A stretch of DNA of 64,000 nucleotides from Hyphomicrobiales bacterium (GTDB taxonomy: Bacteria > Pseudomonadota > Alphaproteobacteria > Rhizobiales > Beijerinckiaceae), in the NCBI GenBank assembly GCA_930633525.1, contig CAKNFP010000001.1, positions 1,156,001-1,220,000 on the forward strand, written 5' to 3'. A program made the position numbers and the translations under genes. Below are positions 41,845-51,390 of this stretch, piece by piece; the first letter of the stretch is position 1, and each line of letters begins with the position of its first letter. The notes under the pieces were generated by a model that was not told where the DNA came from, searched no databases, and saw nothing but the letters and a program-made list of their open reading frames with translations.

Positions 41845-44838
41845 ATGATGGCCAAGCGCGGGCAGAGCGGGGAAACGGCAGTGGGGCTGGGGGCGATGAT
41901 CGCGCCCGGGCGGATACCTTTTGACGCCAAGTCCGCTGGGCGCCGTCTTGCCGATCTACTTGCGGACCTGCCCGGGGATATGCCGTCGACTGAGCTCTCC
42001 GAGCGCTTGGCTCAGTGGCCAGGCGCCCGCGACATGCTGCTGGCGCTCGCCGATCATTCGCCCTTCCTCTGGTCTCTCGCCAAGGCCGATCCGGCGCGGC
42101 TGCTCGGCCTCCTCAGCGACGATTCCGAGGCGCGGCGGCAGCGCATCCTGGCGGAGACCCGGACCTGCTGGCAGGATGCGGAGGATCAGGCGACCCTGAT
42201 GAAACGCCTTCGTCATCTGCGCGGCGAGCATGCCCTGCTGGTGGCATTGGCGGATTGCGGCGGCCTCTGGCCGCTCGAGGCGACCACGGGGGCGCTCACC
42301 GACTTTGCTGATGCGGCCGTTGGCACCTCCGTACGCTTTCTGCTGAAGGAAGCGACCGATGCCGGGCGCTTCACGCCGGTCGACCCCCAGCATCCGGAGA
42401 AGAACTGTGGCATCGTCGTGCTGGCGCTCGGCAAGCACGGGGCCGGCGAGCTCAACTACTCCAGCGATATCGATCTGGTCGTCTTTTACGATCCCGATGC
42501 TGTCCCCGTGGCCGGTCGCGCCGAGCCGCCGTCCTTCTCCATCAAGCTGGCCCAGGGATTGGTGAAGCTCCTGCAGGAGCGCACGGGCGACGGCTATGTG
42601 TTCCGGGTCGACCTGAGGCTTCGCCCTGATCCCGGCTCAACCGCGGTTGCTGTCTCCCTGCCGTCGGCCTTCACCTACTACGAAACCGTGGGCCAGAACT
42701 GGGAACGGGCGGCCTTCATCAAGGCCCGCCCGATCGCGGGTGACGTCGCACGGGGCGAGCGCTTTCTCGCGGATCTCACGCCGTTCATCTGGCGGAAGTA
42801 TTTCGATTTCGCCGCGATCGCCGATATCCATGCCATGAAGCGCCAGATCCACGCGGCTCGCGGCCACGAGGCGATTGCAGTCGCGGGCCACGACATCAAA
42901 CTCGGGCGTGGCGGCATCCGTGAGATCGAGTTTTTCGTGCAGACACAGCAGCTTGTGTTCGGCGGACGGCGCCCGGCCTTGCGCGGCCGGCGCACGCTCG
43001 ACATGCTCGACGCGCTCGTGGATGAGGGATGGATCACGGCACAGGCGCGCGATGACCTCGGCGCGGCCTACCGGTTCCTCCGCATGGTCGAACATCGCCT
43101 GCAGATGGTCGCCGACGAGCAGACCCAGCGTCTGCCGCGCGAAGCCGGCGAGTTGACCGAGTTCGCCAAGTTCTGCGGTTTTCCTGACGAGACGGCTTTC
43201 GCCGACGCGCTGACCCACGAGGCGCAGGCGGTGCAAAAGCATTATGCGCTCCTTTTCGAGGAAGCCCCCGAACTGGCGAGCGACGTCGGGAGTCTGGTCT
43301 TTACCGGCACAAGCGATGATCCCGAGACCCTGGAGACCCTGCAGGCCCTTGGCTTCCAGGATCCGGCGCGCGTCGCGGAAACGATCCGCGGCTGGCATTT
43401 CGGACGCCGCCCTGCCGTGCGCACCGCCCGTGCCCGCGAGGTGCTCACCGAGCTGACGCCCGCGCTCCTGACCGCTCTTGGCCGAAGTGCCGACCCGGAT
43501 GCCGCGCTCGCGGCGCTGGACCAGGCCTTCGGGCACATGCTGGCGGCAGTTGAACTGCTCTCCATGCTGCGCTCCAGCGAGCGGCTTCTCACCCTATTTG
43601 CGGATCTTCTCGGCAGTGCCCCGCGGCTTGCCGATGTGGTCGCATCAAGCCCGCATGTCCTTGATGCGGTGATTGACCCGGCTTTTCTGGATCCCACGCG
43701 CAGCGAAGCCTCGACCGAGGCGCGCCTCAGGGCTCTTGTAGGCGAGGCTGCATCCTTCGAGGATTTCCTGGACCGGATTCGCGGCGCAGCGCGCCAGGAG
43801 AATTTCCTCGTCGGCGCCCAGTTCCTGACGGGGATCCTTTCGCCGAAGGCCGTCGGCGAGGCCTATTCCGCCGTTGCGCAGGCTGTTGTCCGGCTCTGCC
43901 TCGCAGCCGTCGAGACCGAATTCGCGGCGCAGCACGGTCGCGTGCCGGGTGGCCGCGCTGCGGTGTTCGGGTTTGGCCGCCTCGGCTCGCGCGAGATGAC
44001 GGCGACCTCCGATCTCGATCTCGTCGTGCTCTATGACTTCGATCAGGATCATAGCCGCAGCGACGGCGAGCGGCCGCTTGAGGCGCTTGTCTATTACACA
44101 CGCCTGACGCAGCGGCTTGTGAGCGCTCTGACGGTGCCGACGCGACGTGGCCGCCTCTTTGAGGTGGACATGCGTCTGCGGCCATCAGGCAACAAGGGGC
44201 CGGTCGCGACACAGTTCCGTAGCTTCCTTGCCTATCACGCGGATGGTGAAGCGGAGACCTGGGAGCGGATGGCTTTGGCGCGGGCTCGTGCCATCGCAGG
44301 CGACTCGAGCCTTGCGGAAGAGGTGGCCGCCGTGATGCAGTCGATATTGCGGACGCAGCGTGATGCGTCCGGGGTCGCACGCGATGTTGCGTCCATGCGC
44401 CACCTCATCGCCACCGAGAAAGGTGATGCGGGTCCGTGGGATCTCAAAATGGCTTCGGGCGGGCTCGTCGACCTTGAGTTCATCGCCCAATATCTCGTTC
44501 TCGCCCATGCGCACGCCAACCCCGCCATTAGCACGCTTGGCGGGACTGGTGAGGTGCTAGCTTTCGCAGCACGCAACAACCTCCTCGCACCGGAACAGGG
44601 CGAGGACCTGCGCGCGTCCTACGTCCTTCTTTCGGATGTCTTCCAATGGCAGCGGCTCACCGTTGACGGCCCCTTCGATGCCAAGGCAGTGGCGCCCTCC
44701 GTGTTGAGGCGGATCGCAACCGCCATCGGCGTCCCAGACTTGAAGGTTCTGGCGAGTGACCTCAAGGATACGCGGGCCCGCGTCCGGGCGATTTTTCAGC
44801 ATGTCGTGGGGCGTGTCAGCGGTGGCGCCGCTCGATAG
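41845..44838 (+). CDS. glnE: Glutamine synthetase adenylyltransferase/deadenylase GlnE
   Basis: A 997-residue bifunctional enzyme that adenylylates and deadenylylates glutamine synthetase in response to PII and glutamine. Two nucleotidyltransferase domains are visible. The N-terminal deadenylase has GKHGAGELNYSSDIDLVVFYD (near 196-216). The C-terminal adenylyltransferase has FGRLGSREMTATSDLDLVVLYDFD (near 710-733). Each is followed by a helical GlnD PII-uridylyltransferase-like region (GGIREIEFFVQTQQL; SGGLVDLEFIAQYL). The ATG at 41845 follows AGGGA. The reading frame is intact and full length. Confidence 0.97.
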   Translation: MMAKRGQSGETAVGLGAMIAPGRIPFDAKSAGRRLADLLADLPGDMPSTELSERLAQWPGARDMLLALADHSPFLWSLAKADPARLLGLLSDDSEARRQRILAETRTCWQDAEDQATLMKRLRHLRGEHALLVALADCGGLWPLEATTGALTDFADAAVGTSVRFLLKEATDAGRFTPVDPQHPEKNCGIVVLALGKHGAGELNYSSDIDLVVFYDPDAVPVAGRAEPPSFSIKLAQGLVKLLQERTGDGYVFRVDLRLRPDPGSTAVAVSLPSAFTYYETVGQNWERAAFIKARPIAGDVARGERFLADLTPFIWRKYFDFAAIADIHAMKRQIHAARGHEAIAVAGHDIKLGRGGIREIEFFVQTQQLVFGGRRPALRGRRTLDMLDALVDEGWITAQARDDLGAAYRFLRMVEHRLQMVADEQTQRLPREAGELTEFAKFCGFPDETAFADALTHEAQAVQKHYALLFEEAPELASDVGSLVFTGTSDDPETLETLQALGFQDPARVAETIRGWHFGRRPAVRTARAREVLTELTPALLTALGRSADPDAALAALDQAFGHMLAAVELLSMLRSSERLLTLFADLLGSAPRLADVVASSPHVLDAVIDPAFLDPTRSEASTEARLRALVGEAASFEDFLDRIRGAARQENFLVGAQFLTGILSPKAVGEAYSAVAQAVVRLCLAAVETEFAAQHGRVPGGRAAVFGFGRLGSREMTATSDLDLVVLYDFDQDHSRSDGERPLEALVYYTRLTQRLVSALTVPTRRGRLFEVDMRLRPSGNKGPVATQFRSFLAYHADGEAETWERMALARARAIAGDSSLAEEVAAVMQSILRTQRDASGVARDVASMRHLIATEKGDAGPWDLKMASGGLVDLEFIAQYLVLAHAHANPAISTLGGTGEVLAFAARNNLLAPEQGEDLRASYVLLSDVFQWQRLTVDGPFDAKAVAPSVLRRIATAIGVPDLKVLASDLKDTRARVRAIFQHVVGRVSGGAAR

Positions 44839-44887
44839 GCAGGCAACTCGTCGAGGAGGACGCTTCACCGCATGCCAGATCGCCGAT

Positions 44888-46090
44888 CTACCGAAACATG
44901 AAGGGCAATAGGCCCGGCCGAGCCGTAGGAGTACGTTGAGCCGTCGTTGGGAAGGTGAAGCCCGGTACATGGAAGATGCCGAGTTCGCGCGTGCGGCCCG
45001 TTCCTTGGGTGCCGCCGATGAGCGTGAATTCGGTGAATTTCGTTCGGCTCTGGATCAGCGCTTTTTCAGCCTCTGGATCGTGGCCCGATTCCCAGATGAT
45101 GTAGCTCTCGACGCGCCGGTTGACTGCGTCGAGCAGGGGAAGGGCCTCATCCGTTGCCATGAAATGATAGAGGACCGTCAGCATCAGGCAGCCGGTGAAT
45201 ACGGTCTGATCCATCGCAAAAAAATCAAGAATCGTTTTGCGGTGGAAGGTTGGGTTGAGCCGGTAGAGCACTGAAAGGGCGCAAGCCAGAGCATGGTGGT
45301 CCGGGTCGGGCTCGATGCCAACGGCTTTCACGCCTTCACGCGCGAGATGATGGCAAAAGAATCCGATATTGGAGCCGATATCGAGCACCGGGCCAGGCAG
45401 TCGGCGGGGGCCTAGATGTCGAAGAAGCTGCTCGAGCCGCGTTTGCGAGGCAAAGTCGCGGTGGGTCGGCAGGTCGAACAGGAGCGGGTTGAGAATCGGC
45501 GTGTAGAGCTCTCTTCTCTGTTGCGCCGTGATGATACCATGCACCTCCCGGGCCGCCGTGATATTCAGCCACTCGCTCAAGTCCTCGAACGGCATTGCTG
45601 CTGCGATTTTACGCTGTGCACGCGTGTGCAAGAACGTCGCGCGGTGATGTCCATCTCGCAGCATAAAGAGATTGCGATCCTTCAGCCATTTTACGCGGAC
45701 GGTCAGGAATGGTGCGGTGGCGCCTTGCGTGCGCAATGTGTGATCGAAGAACCGATAGCGCTCGTGCCGATCATGGAGAAGGTCGGCATCGTTGACGGGA
45801 GGCGTAAGCCCCCGCGTCTCAAACAGCGCGCGGTACCAATCGCGATAAGCATGGGGAAACGCAGGCCGGCCCGTGCTGAAGCATTCGAACAGTTCGATAT
45901 GCGGTCTGAGCGTCGCCAGTGGGCGGCCGCTCCATAGGGCATGTTGCGCGTCCCATGCCGGTGTACGGTTCGGAACTACGCCACCCGTTATGTCGCAGTG
46001 TTCAGTCCAAATAAGGTCGAGCGGGACAAGCGCGGTTGCAATTCCAGCTGGCCCTATCGCAAATTGCGAAGGAGAGGAGAAGTCATTCAT
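44888..46090 (-). CDS. Class I SAM methyltransferase with N-terminal ParB-like segment
   Basis: A 400-residue protein of unfamiliar architecture. The N-terminal half includes a ParB/sulfiredoxin-like core (LTVRVKWLKDRNLFMLRDGHHRATFL, about 129-154, with DGHHRA in the usual active-loop position). The C-terminal half is a Rossmann methyltransferase (VLDIGSNIGFFCHHLAREG motif I near 235-253, VGIEPDP motif II). Sequences of this type occur near glycan or lipid biosynthesis genes. The leader is strikingly AT-rich, and the gene lies between glnE and a PleC-like kinase, so it looks horizontally acquired. The ATG at 46090 was preferred to a TTG. The substrate is unknown. Confidence 0.75.
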   Translation of the reverse strand: MNDFSSPSQFAIGPAGIATALVPLDLIWTEHCDITGGVVPNRTPAWDAQHALWSGRPLATLRPHIELFECFSTGRPAFPHAYRDWYRALFETRGLTPPVNDADLLHDRHERYRFFDHTLRTQGATAPFLTVRVKWLKDRNLFMLRDGHHRATFLHTRAQRKIAAAMPFEDLSEWLNITAAREVHGIITAQQRRELYTPILNPLLFDLPTHRDFASQTRLEQLLRHLGPRRLPGPVLDIGSNIGFFCHHLAREGVKAVGIEPDPDHHALACALSVLYRLNPTFHRKTILDFFAMDQTVFTGCLMLTVLYHFMATDEALPLLDAVNRRVESYIIWESGHDPEAEKALIQSRTKFTEFTLIGGTQGTGRTRELGIFHVPGFTFPTTAQRTPTARPGLLPFMFR

Positions 46091-46100
46091 AATAAAACTC

Positions 46101-46119
46101 AAAAAAAATGATGATTATA
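46101..46119 (-). promoter_or_regulatory. -10 element followed by a T8 tract before the methyltransferase gene
   Basis: On the minus strand a perfect TATAAT (46119-46114) is followed after five bases by eight T residues (46108-46101), which should fall at the transcription start. The nearest -35-like TTGATA (46146-46141) is 21 bases away, further than normal. A start in a T-run is the arrangement that permits UTP-sensitive reiterative transcription at E. coli codBA and upp. The rest of 46091-46228 is AT-rich with no gene. Confidence 0.45.
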
Positions 46120-46228
46120 TTTGGGAGTGTTATTTTATTTTATCAAAAATTATCAGACTTGGAGCGCCAAAGAGTTACAAAATTCTCGGCGGAAAGTATA
46201 GCTACGATGTATGGTAATTGTGACGGCG

Positions 46229-48526
46229 TCAAGCCGCGCGGCGGCGCATCTGTTCCAGCGGCAGATGGACCAGCACGATAGTGCCGGCGCCCACGCTTGA
46301 GCGGATCTTGAGAGAGCCGCCATGCAGCTCAGCCAACGACCGCGCGATGGCGAGGCCCAGTCCCGAGCCCTTGTAGGTCTTGGACATCTCTGTCTCGACC
46401 TGCTCGAAGGGGCGTCCCAGCTTCTTCACGGCTTCGCCGGGAATGCCGATGCCGTTGTCTTCAATGTAGATGTTCACCGCCTCGGCTGCGAGGCGGGCGC
46501 GTACAGATACCCGCCCGCCATCCGGCGTGAATTTCACGGCGTTGCGCAGGATGTTCACCAGCATCTGCTGCATGGCGCGCCGGTCGGCTTGCAGGCCCAC
46601 GCCGGGCAGCGCTTCGACCTCGAACGTTATGTCCTTGGCCTCGGCATCCTTGGTGACCGCTTGGGCGGCGTCGGCAAGAACATCATCGACGGCCAGGGCT
46701 TCCTTTTCGAGGCGTACGCGGCCTGCCTCTATGCGCGACATGTCGAGAATATCGGTAATCACACTCAGGAGATACTGGCCGCTATGCCGGATATCCCGGC
46801 AGTACTCATTGTACTTCTGGCTTCCCAATGCACCGAAGATGCCGCTTTCCATGACTTCCGAGAAGCCAATGATGGCGTTGAGCGGCGTCCGCAACTCATG
46901 GCTCATATTGGCCAGGAATTCCGATTTGGCGCGATTGGCGCTTTCGGCGGCCGCCTTCTGCTCAAGGTAACGCTCCGCGAGGTCGGCCAACTGGGTGGCC
47001 TGAGCCTCAAGCTTGTGACGCGAGCGACGAAGATCCGAGACGGTCAGAAGCAGGCGACGCTCGGAATCGATCAGTTGCTCTTCGTGGCGCTTCAGGTCGG
47101 TAATGTCGGTGCCGACGGAGACATAACCGCCGTCTTTCGTCCGACGCTCGTTGATCCGCAGCCATCGTCCGTCTCCGAGCTCGGCCTCGAACGAACGAGC
47201 GCCGATCTTCGGCGTATCGTGGGCGACGGGATGCGTGGCGACAAGCGGCGCATCGCTCGCGGCCATGAGATCCTGATAGGCCATGCCGGTGATGACGGCA
47301 TCGGGGGAGAGATCGCGCAATCTCTGGAATTTTGAATTGCACATCACGAGCCGATTGTCGGCGTCCCAAAGAACGAAGGCCTCGGAGATCGTCTCGATCG
47401 CGTCCCGGAGCCGCATGTCGGCGGTTGCGGTGCGTTCAGCGAGACGCCTCTGCTCGGTGATGTCCATTGCGATGCCCACGAGATGCGGGCCTTCGCCTTC
47501 CTCGCCCTCGACGATCTCCGCACGTGCCTTGATCCAGACCCAGTCACCGGCCGCGTTGCAGATGCGGAAATCATGGTCGATGGCGCTGGCTTGGGAGGAC
47601 GCGAGAAGATCAGCCATGCCGTAGAGGTCCGTGTCGTCGGGATGCACCAGACGGTTGACCTCGCCGAACGACAGGAACTCGTTCCGGCGCTCGTAGCCGA
47701 GCATGGCGTACATCGAGTCCGACCAATAGAGTCGGCCCCTCGCGATATCCCAATCCCACAGGCCGCATCGTCCGCGATTCAGCGCGGCGTCGACGCGGTC
47801 CTTCACGCGGTCGCAGACCTCGTCGGCCGCCCGGGCCCGCTCCGCCTGCATGAAATAGGCGAGGGCGATGGAGATGAGCACGAATGCAGCCGCGGCGAGA
47901 AGCGTTGCCTGGCCGTAGAGCCGCGATTTCCATCCGGCCAGCACACCGCTCATGGGCTGGACCACGACGATCTGCCCGAGCCCTGGCAGACTACGGGCCG
48001 TAGCGAGCGCATCCTGGCCGTCGGGCAGGGTGATCTGCATCACGCCGGCGCGGTCGGTGAAGGTGGTGAGCGGCTGGCCAGGGCCAATGATGTCGATAAG
48101 CGAGGCTTTCTGGCCAAATTCGATAGGGGAGGCTGCGACGATGCTGCCGTCCTTGTTGGCGACCAGTATGATGCGCTGGTCATCGGTTGCGGCATCCGGC
48201 AAGCCGGTGGCGAGCACACCCGCTGCCGTTTCTCCAAGACGGGCCACATCCGGCGTGCGCTGGACGACAAAGCTCTCAGCCAAGGCTGAGATGAGCGCGA
48301 TGTTTTGGGTCGCGTCCTGGACGGCATCCCGGCGCGCATCGAGCGCCTGGAGCACAGCGCCAGCGATCAAGGAAGTCAGAAAAATGCCGAGGAGGGCGGG
48401 CACCGCAAGGCGTAGCCAGGGTTCCATCCTGGCCAGGTGCCTGTAGGCGGGATTAGCAATTGAACGTGCTATCCCTAGTATCGTGCCCGCGCGTGCAGGC
48501 ACGCACGTCGCGTCGATACGCGCCAT
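46229..48526 (-). CDS. pleC: PAS-domain sensor histidine kinase, PleC-like
   Basis: A 765-residue membrane kinase. Transmembrane segments at about 40-60 and 208-228 flank a periplasmic sensor domain. Two PAS domains follow (GLWDWDIARGRLYWSDSMYAMLGYE, about 265-385; AFVLWDADNRLVMCNSKFQ, about 390-500). A coiled coil and the HisKA H-box MSHELRTPLNAIIGFSEVME come next (His near 542), then the N-box NILRNAVKFTPDGG and G-boxes DNGIGIPG and GSGLGLAIA. This layout and H-box match PleC, which dephosphorylates DivK in the cell-cycle pathway of Alphaproteobacteria. Linkage with glnE and pepN fits. The symbol is likely but not proven. Confidence 0.87.
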   Translation of the reverse strand: MARIDATCVPARAGTILGIARSIANPAYRHLARMEPWLRLAVPALLGIFLTSLIAGAVLQALDARRDAVQDATQNIALISALAESFVVQRTPDVARLGETAAGVLATGLPDAATDDQRIILVANKDGSIVAASPIEFGQKASLIDIIGPGQPLTTFTDRAGVMQITLPDGQDALATARSLPGLGQIVVVQPMSGVLAGWKSRLYGQATLLAAAAFVLISIALAYFMQAERARAADEVCDRVKDRVDAALNRGRCGLWDWDIARGRLYWSDSMYAMLGYERRNEFLSFGEVNRLVHPDDTDLYGMADLLASSQASAIDHDFRICNAAGDWVWIKARAEIVEGEEGEGPHLVGIAMDITEQRRLAERTATADMRLRDAIETISEAFVLWDADNRLVMCNSKFQRLRDLSPDAVITGMAYQDLMAASDAPLVATHPVAHDTPKIGARSFEAELGDGRWLRINERRTKDGGYVSVGTDITDLKRHEEQLIDSERRLLLTVSDLRRSRHKLEAQATQLADLAERYLEQKAAAESANRAKSEFLANMSHELRTPLNAIIGFSEVMESGIFGALGSQKYNEYCRDIRHSGQYLLSVITDILDMSRIEAGRVRLEKEALAVDDVLADAAQAVTKDAEAKDITFEVEALPGVGLQADRRAMQQMLVNILRNAVKFTPDGGRVSVRARLAAEAVNIYIEDNGIGIPGEAVKKLGRPFEQVETEMSKTYKGSGLGLAIARSLAELHGGSLKIRSSVGAGTIVLVHLPLEQMRRRAA

Positions 48527-48644
48527 GCCTCAACCTTTCGGAATCCAATCGTCGCTTCGGTTCGACGTGCCGCATCTCTCCGAATCACGCCTATCTGAAT
48601 CCTCTCTGAGCAATTTGTCCAGAGGTTGATGAAGTGTTGATAGA

Positions 48645-48676
48645 TTTAAGGAGAGCCCGGAGCGATGCACCGGGCC
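48645..48676 (-). terminator. Possible terminator of pepN
   Basis: On the minus strand GGCCCGG and CCGGGCT can pair with a 9-base loop (one G-U pair), about 36 bases past the pepN stop. The sequence after it (CTCTCCTTAAATC) has only a weak T-run, so the call is tentative. Confidence 0.35.
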
Positions 48677-48711
48677 GAAGTGCTTACCGCAGGTGCACCG
48701 GAGCTCTGGCT

Positions 48712-51345
48712 CTAGTCGAGTGAACGCCCTGCGATATCCGACACATCGGGGGACAGACCTTGCGTCGTCGCCACGCGCCGAAGCGCCGCTTCCGCCTTGT
48801 CACGACGGACAGGCTCAAGGATCCGCCAGGTTCGGAAGGCGGTCAACAGACGCGCTGCGACTTGCGGATTGCGTGGATCCAGCGCCAGCACCGTGTCCGC
48901 GATGAGATCATAGCCGCGGCCATCTTCACGGTTGAACTGCGTCGCATTGGTCATCGCGAAACTGCCGTAGAGGGACCGGACGCGATTGGGATTGCCCATC
49001 GAAAAAGCGGGGTGGCGGGCTAGTTCGGCGATGCGATCGAGGATGCCGTCCTCCGGAATGGCGGCCTGCAGCGCAAACCATTTGTCGAGGACGAGCGGAT
49101 TGTCCCGATAGCGTGAGGCGAAGGCAGCCAGCGCATCTTCGCGGGCCTGCCCGGGGATCAAGGCAAGGACTGCGAGAGCGCCGAACCGCTCGGTCATGTT
49201 GTCGGCCTGGTCAAACTGTGCCGCGGCCAGCGTCTCTCCCTCGACGGTCGCACCGGCCGCGAGAAGATCGAGGGCGGTATTGCGTAGGGAGCGCCGCCCG
49301 GCGCTGGCGGCATCGGGGCTGTAGGCACCCGCGGACTCTAGTGCCGCATGGAGAGCCTTGAGACGGGGTGCGAGCGCCGCGCCGAGCGTCCGCTTCACGG
49401 CAAGCCGCGCTTCGTGGATCGCAGTCGGATTGATATCGCGGCCGATGTCGCGGGCGATGTCGGCTTCGCTCGGAAGCGCGAGGACCTGGGCGGCGAAGGC
49501 GGGATCATCCGTGGCGTGCTGATCCAGGAAATGCCCGAGACCCTCGCCGAAGGCTGTTTCCACGGTCTCGCCGCTCATGGTCGCCCGGATGTGGCGTGTC
49601 GCCACCGTCTGGCCGGCCTGCCACTGATTGAACGGGTCGCTGTCGTGGCGGAATAGGACCAGAAGCTCATCATCGCTGAGCGTGGCTTCGAGCCGCACGG
49701 GCGCCGAGAACCCCCGCAGGAGGGAGGGCACGGGCTGTTCCGGGACGCCGCTGAAGGTGATCGTCGCGGATTCCTTGTCGAGTACAAAGAGCCCGTCCTC
49801 GTCGACAGCGGCTTCGTTCGTGGTCACGATCGGCAGCTTGTCGCCCGACGCACCGACAAGGCCGAGGGCAATCGGAATAACCATCGGGCTTTTGGTCGGC
49901 TGGCCGGGCGTGGGCGGCGTGGACTGACGCAGCGTGAGACGGTAGGTGCCGCTCGCGGCCTCGTACTGCCCAGAGGCTGTGACGACAGGTGTGCCGGCCT
50001 GCTCGTACCATTGCGCGAAATGAGCGAGGTCACGGCCGCTCGCTTCTGCGAAGCAGCTGAGGAAATCCTCGATCGTGGCTGCCGTTCCGTCGAAGCGCTC
50101 GAAATAGAGGTCCATGCCGCGTCGAAAAGCGGGCGTGCCTATCAGGCCACGCAGCATGCGCACGATCTCGGCGCCCTTCTCGTAAACGGTGGCCGTATAG
50201 AAGTTATTGATTTCTCGGTAAATTCTAGGGCGGACCGGGTGGCTGAGCGGCCCTGAGTCCTCAGCGAATTGCTGGGTGCGCAGCGTGCGGACATCCGCAA
50301 TGCGCTTGACGGGGCGAGAGCGCTCGTCGGACGAGAATTCCTGATCGCGAAAGACGGTCAGCCCCTCCTTCAGGCAGAGCTGGAACCAGTCTCGGCAGGT
50401 GATGCGATTGCCTGTCCAGTTGTGGAAATACTCGTGGGCGATGACGGTTTCGATGCCGGCGTAGTCGGCATCGGTCGCTGTATCGCTGCTGGCCAGCACA
50501 TATTTGTCATTGAAGATATTGAGGCCCTTGTTCTCCATCGCGCCCATGTTGAAATCGGGAACGGCGACCACATTGAACACGTCGAGATCGTATTCCCGGC
50601 CGAAGGCCTTCTCATCCCAGCGCATGGAGCGTTTGAGGGCATCGAGCGCGTAGGCCGCCCGATCACGCTTGCCGGCCTCGACATGGATGGCGATCTCCAC
50701 CTTGCGGCCACTGGCCGTGACGAAATCCTCGGCAACGGTATCCAGCGTGCCGCCGACCAGCGCGAAGAGATAGGCGGGTTTGGGGTGCGGGTCATGCCAG
50801 ACGGCATAGTGACGGCTGCCGCCCGGGATATCGCCGCGCTCCACGAGATTGCCGTTGGCGAGGAGCAGGGGGGCGTCGGCCCGCTCGGCCTCCAGGCGCG
50901 TCGTGTAGACCGAGAGCACGTCCGGGCGGTCTAGGAAATAGGTGATCCGACGGAAGCCGTCGGCTTCGCATTGGGTGCAGTAGTTGCCGCCGGAGCGGTA
51001 AAGCCCCATGAGCTTGGTGTTCGCGGATGGATTCACCACTGTCTCGATGGTGAGGCTGAAGCTCTCGGGTAACGGGCCGCGCACAATCAGGCCCTGGGGA
51101 TCGGCCTGAAAGTGCTCCGCCGCGAGCGGCGCACCATCGAGCGCGATGGACTGAAGTGTCAGCTCATCGCCCTGCAGGACAAGCGGTGCGTCAGCCCGCC
51201 CGTCAGGGTTGCGACGCAAGGACAGCTCCGCGCGGACCCTCGTCGCGGTCGGATCGAGAATGACGTCGAGCGCGACCTTGTCGATGAGAAAATCGGTGGG
51301 GCGATAGTCTTCCAGGCGGACGATCGGAGCGGTCTCGGTGCGCAT
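48712..51345 (-). CDS. pepN: Aminopeptidase N (M1 family)
   Basis: An 877-residue zinc metallopeptidase that removes N-terminal residues from peptides in the cytosol. M1 signatures are clear: the exopeptidase motif VPDFNMGAMENKGLNIFND (GAMEN near 260) and the zinc site TVIAHEYFHNWTGNRITCRDWFQL, where HExxH appears as HEYFH near 295, with the third Glu ligand in LKEGLTVFRDQEF. The N-terminal beta domain and the C-terminal helical DUF3458 region are present. Length and key residues are normal for the E. coli PepN type. It lies upstream of the PleC-like kinase gene on the same strand. Confidence 0.97.
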   Translation of the reverse strand: MRTETAPIVRLEDYRPTDFLIDKVALDVILDPTATRVRAELSLRRNPDGRADAPLVLQGDELTLQSIALDGAPLAAEHFQADPQGLIVRGPLPESFSLTIETVVNPSANTKLMGLYRSGGNYCTQCEADGFRRITYFLDRPDVLSVYTTRLEAERADAPLLLANGNLVERGDIPGGSRHYAVWHDPHPKPAYLFALVGGTLDTVAEDFVTASGRKVEIAIHVEAGKRDRAAYALDALKRSMRWDEKAFGREYDLDVFNVVAVPDFNMGAMENKGLNIFNDKYVLASSDTATDADYAGIETVIAHEYFHNWTGNRITCRDWFQLCLKEGLTVFRDQEFSSDERSRPVKRIADVRTLRTQQFAEDSGPLSHPVRPRIYREINNFYTATVYEKGAEIVRMLRGLIGTPAFRRGMDLYFERFDGTAATIEDFLSCFAEASGRDLAHFAQWYEQAGTPVVTASGQYEAASGTYRLTLRQSTPPTPGQPTKSPMVIPIALGLVGASGDKLPIVTTNEAAVDEDGLFVLDKESATITFSGVPEQPVPSLLRGFSAPVRLEATLSDDELLVLFRHDSDPFNQWQAGQTVATRHIRATMSGETVETAFGEGLGHFLDQHATDDPAFAAQVLALPSEADIARDIGRDINPTAIHEARLAVKRTLGAALAPRLKALHAALESAGAYSPDAASAGRRSLRNTALDLLAAGATVEGETLAAAQFDQADNMTERFGALAVLALIPGQAREDALAAFASRYRDNPLVLDKWFALQAAIPEDGILDRIAELARHPAFSMGNPNRVRSLYGSFAMTNATQFNREDGRGYDLIADTVLALDPRNPQVAARLLTAFRTWRILEPVRRDKAEAALRRVATTQGLSPDVSDIAGRSLD

Positions 51346-51390
51346 GTCGTATCTCGAATGATCGGTGAGGCGGATGGCGGAACTCTTGCC

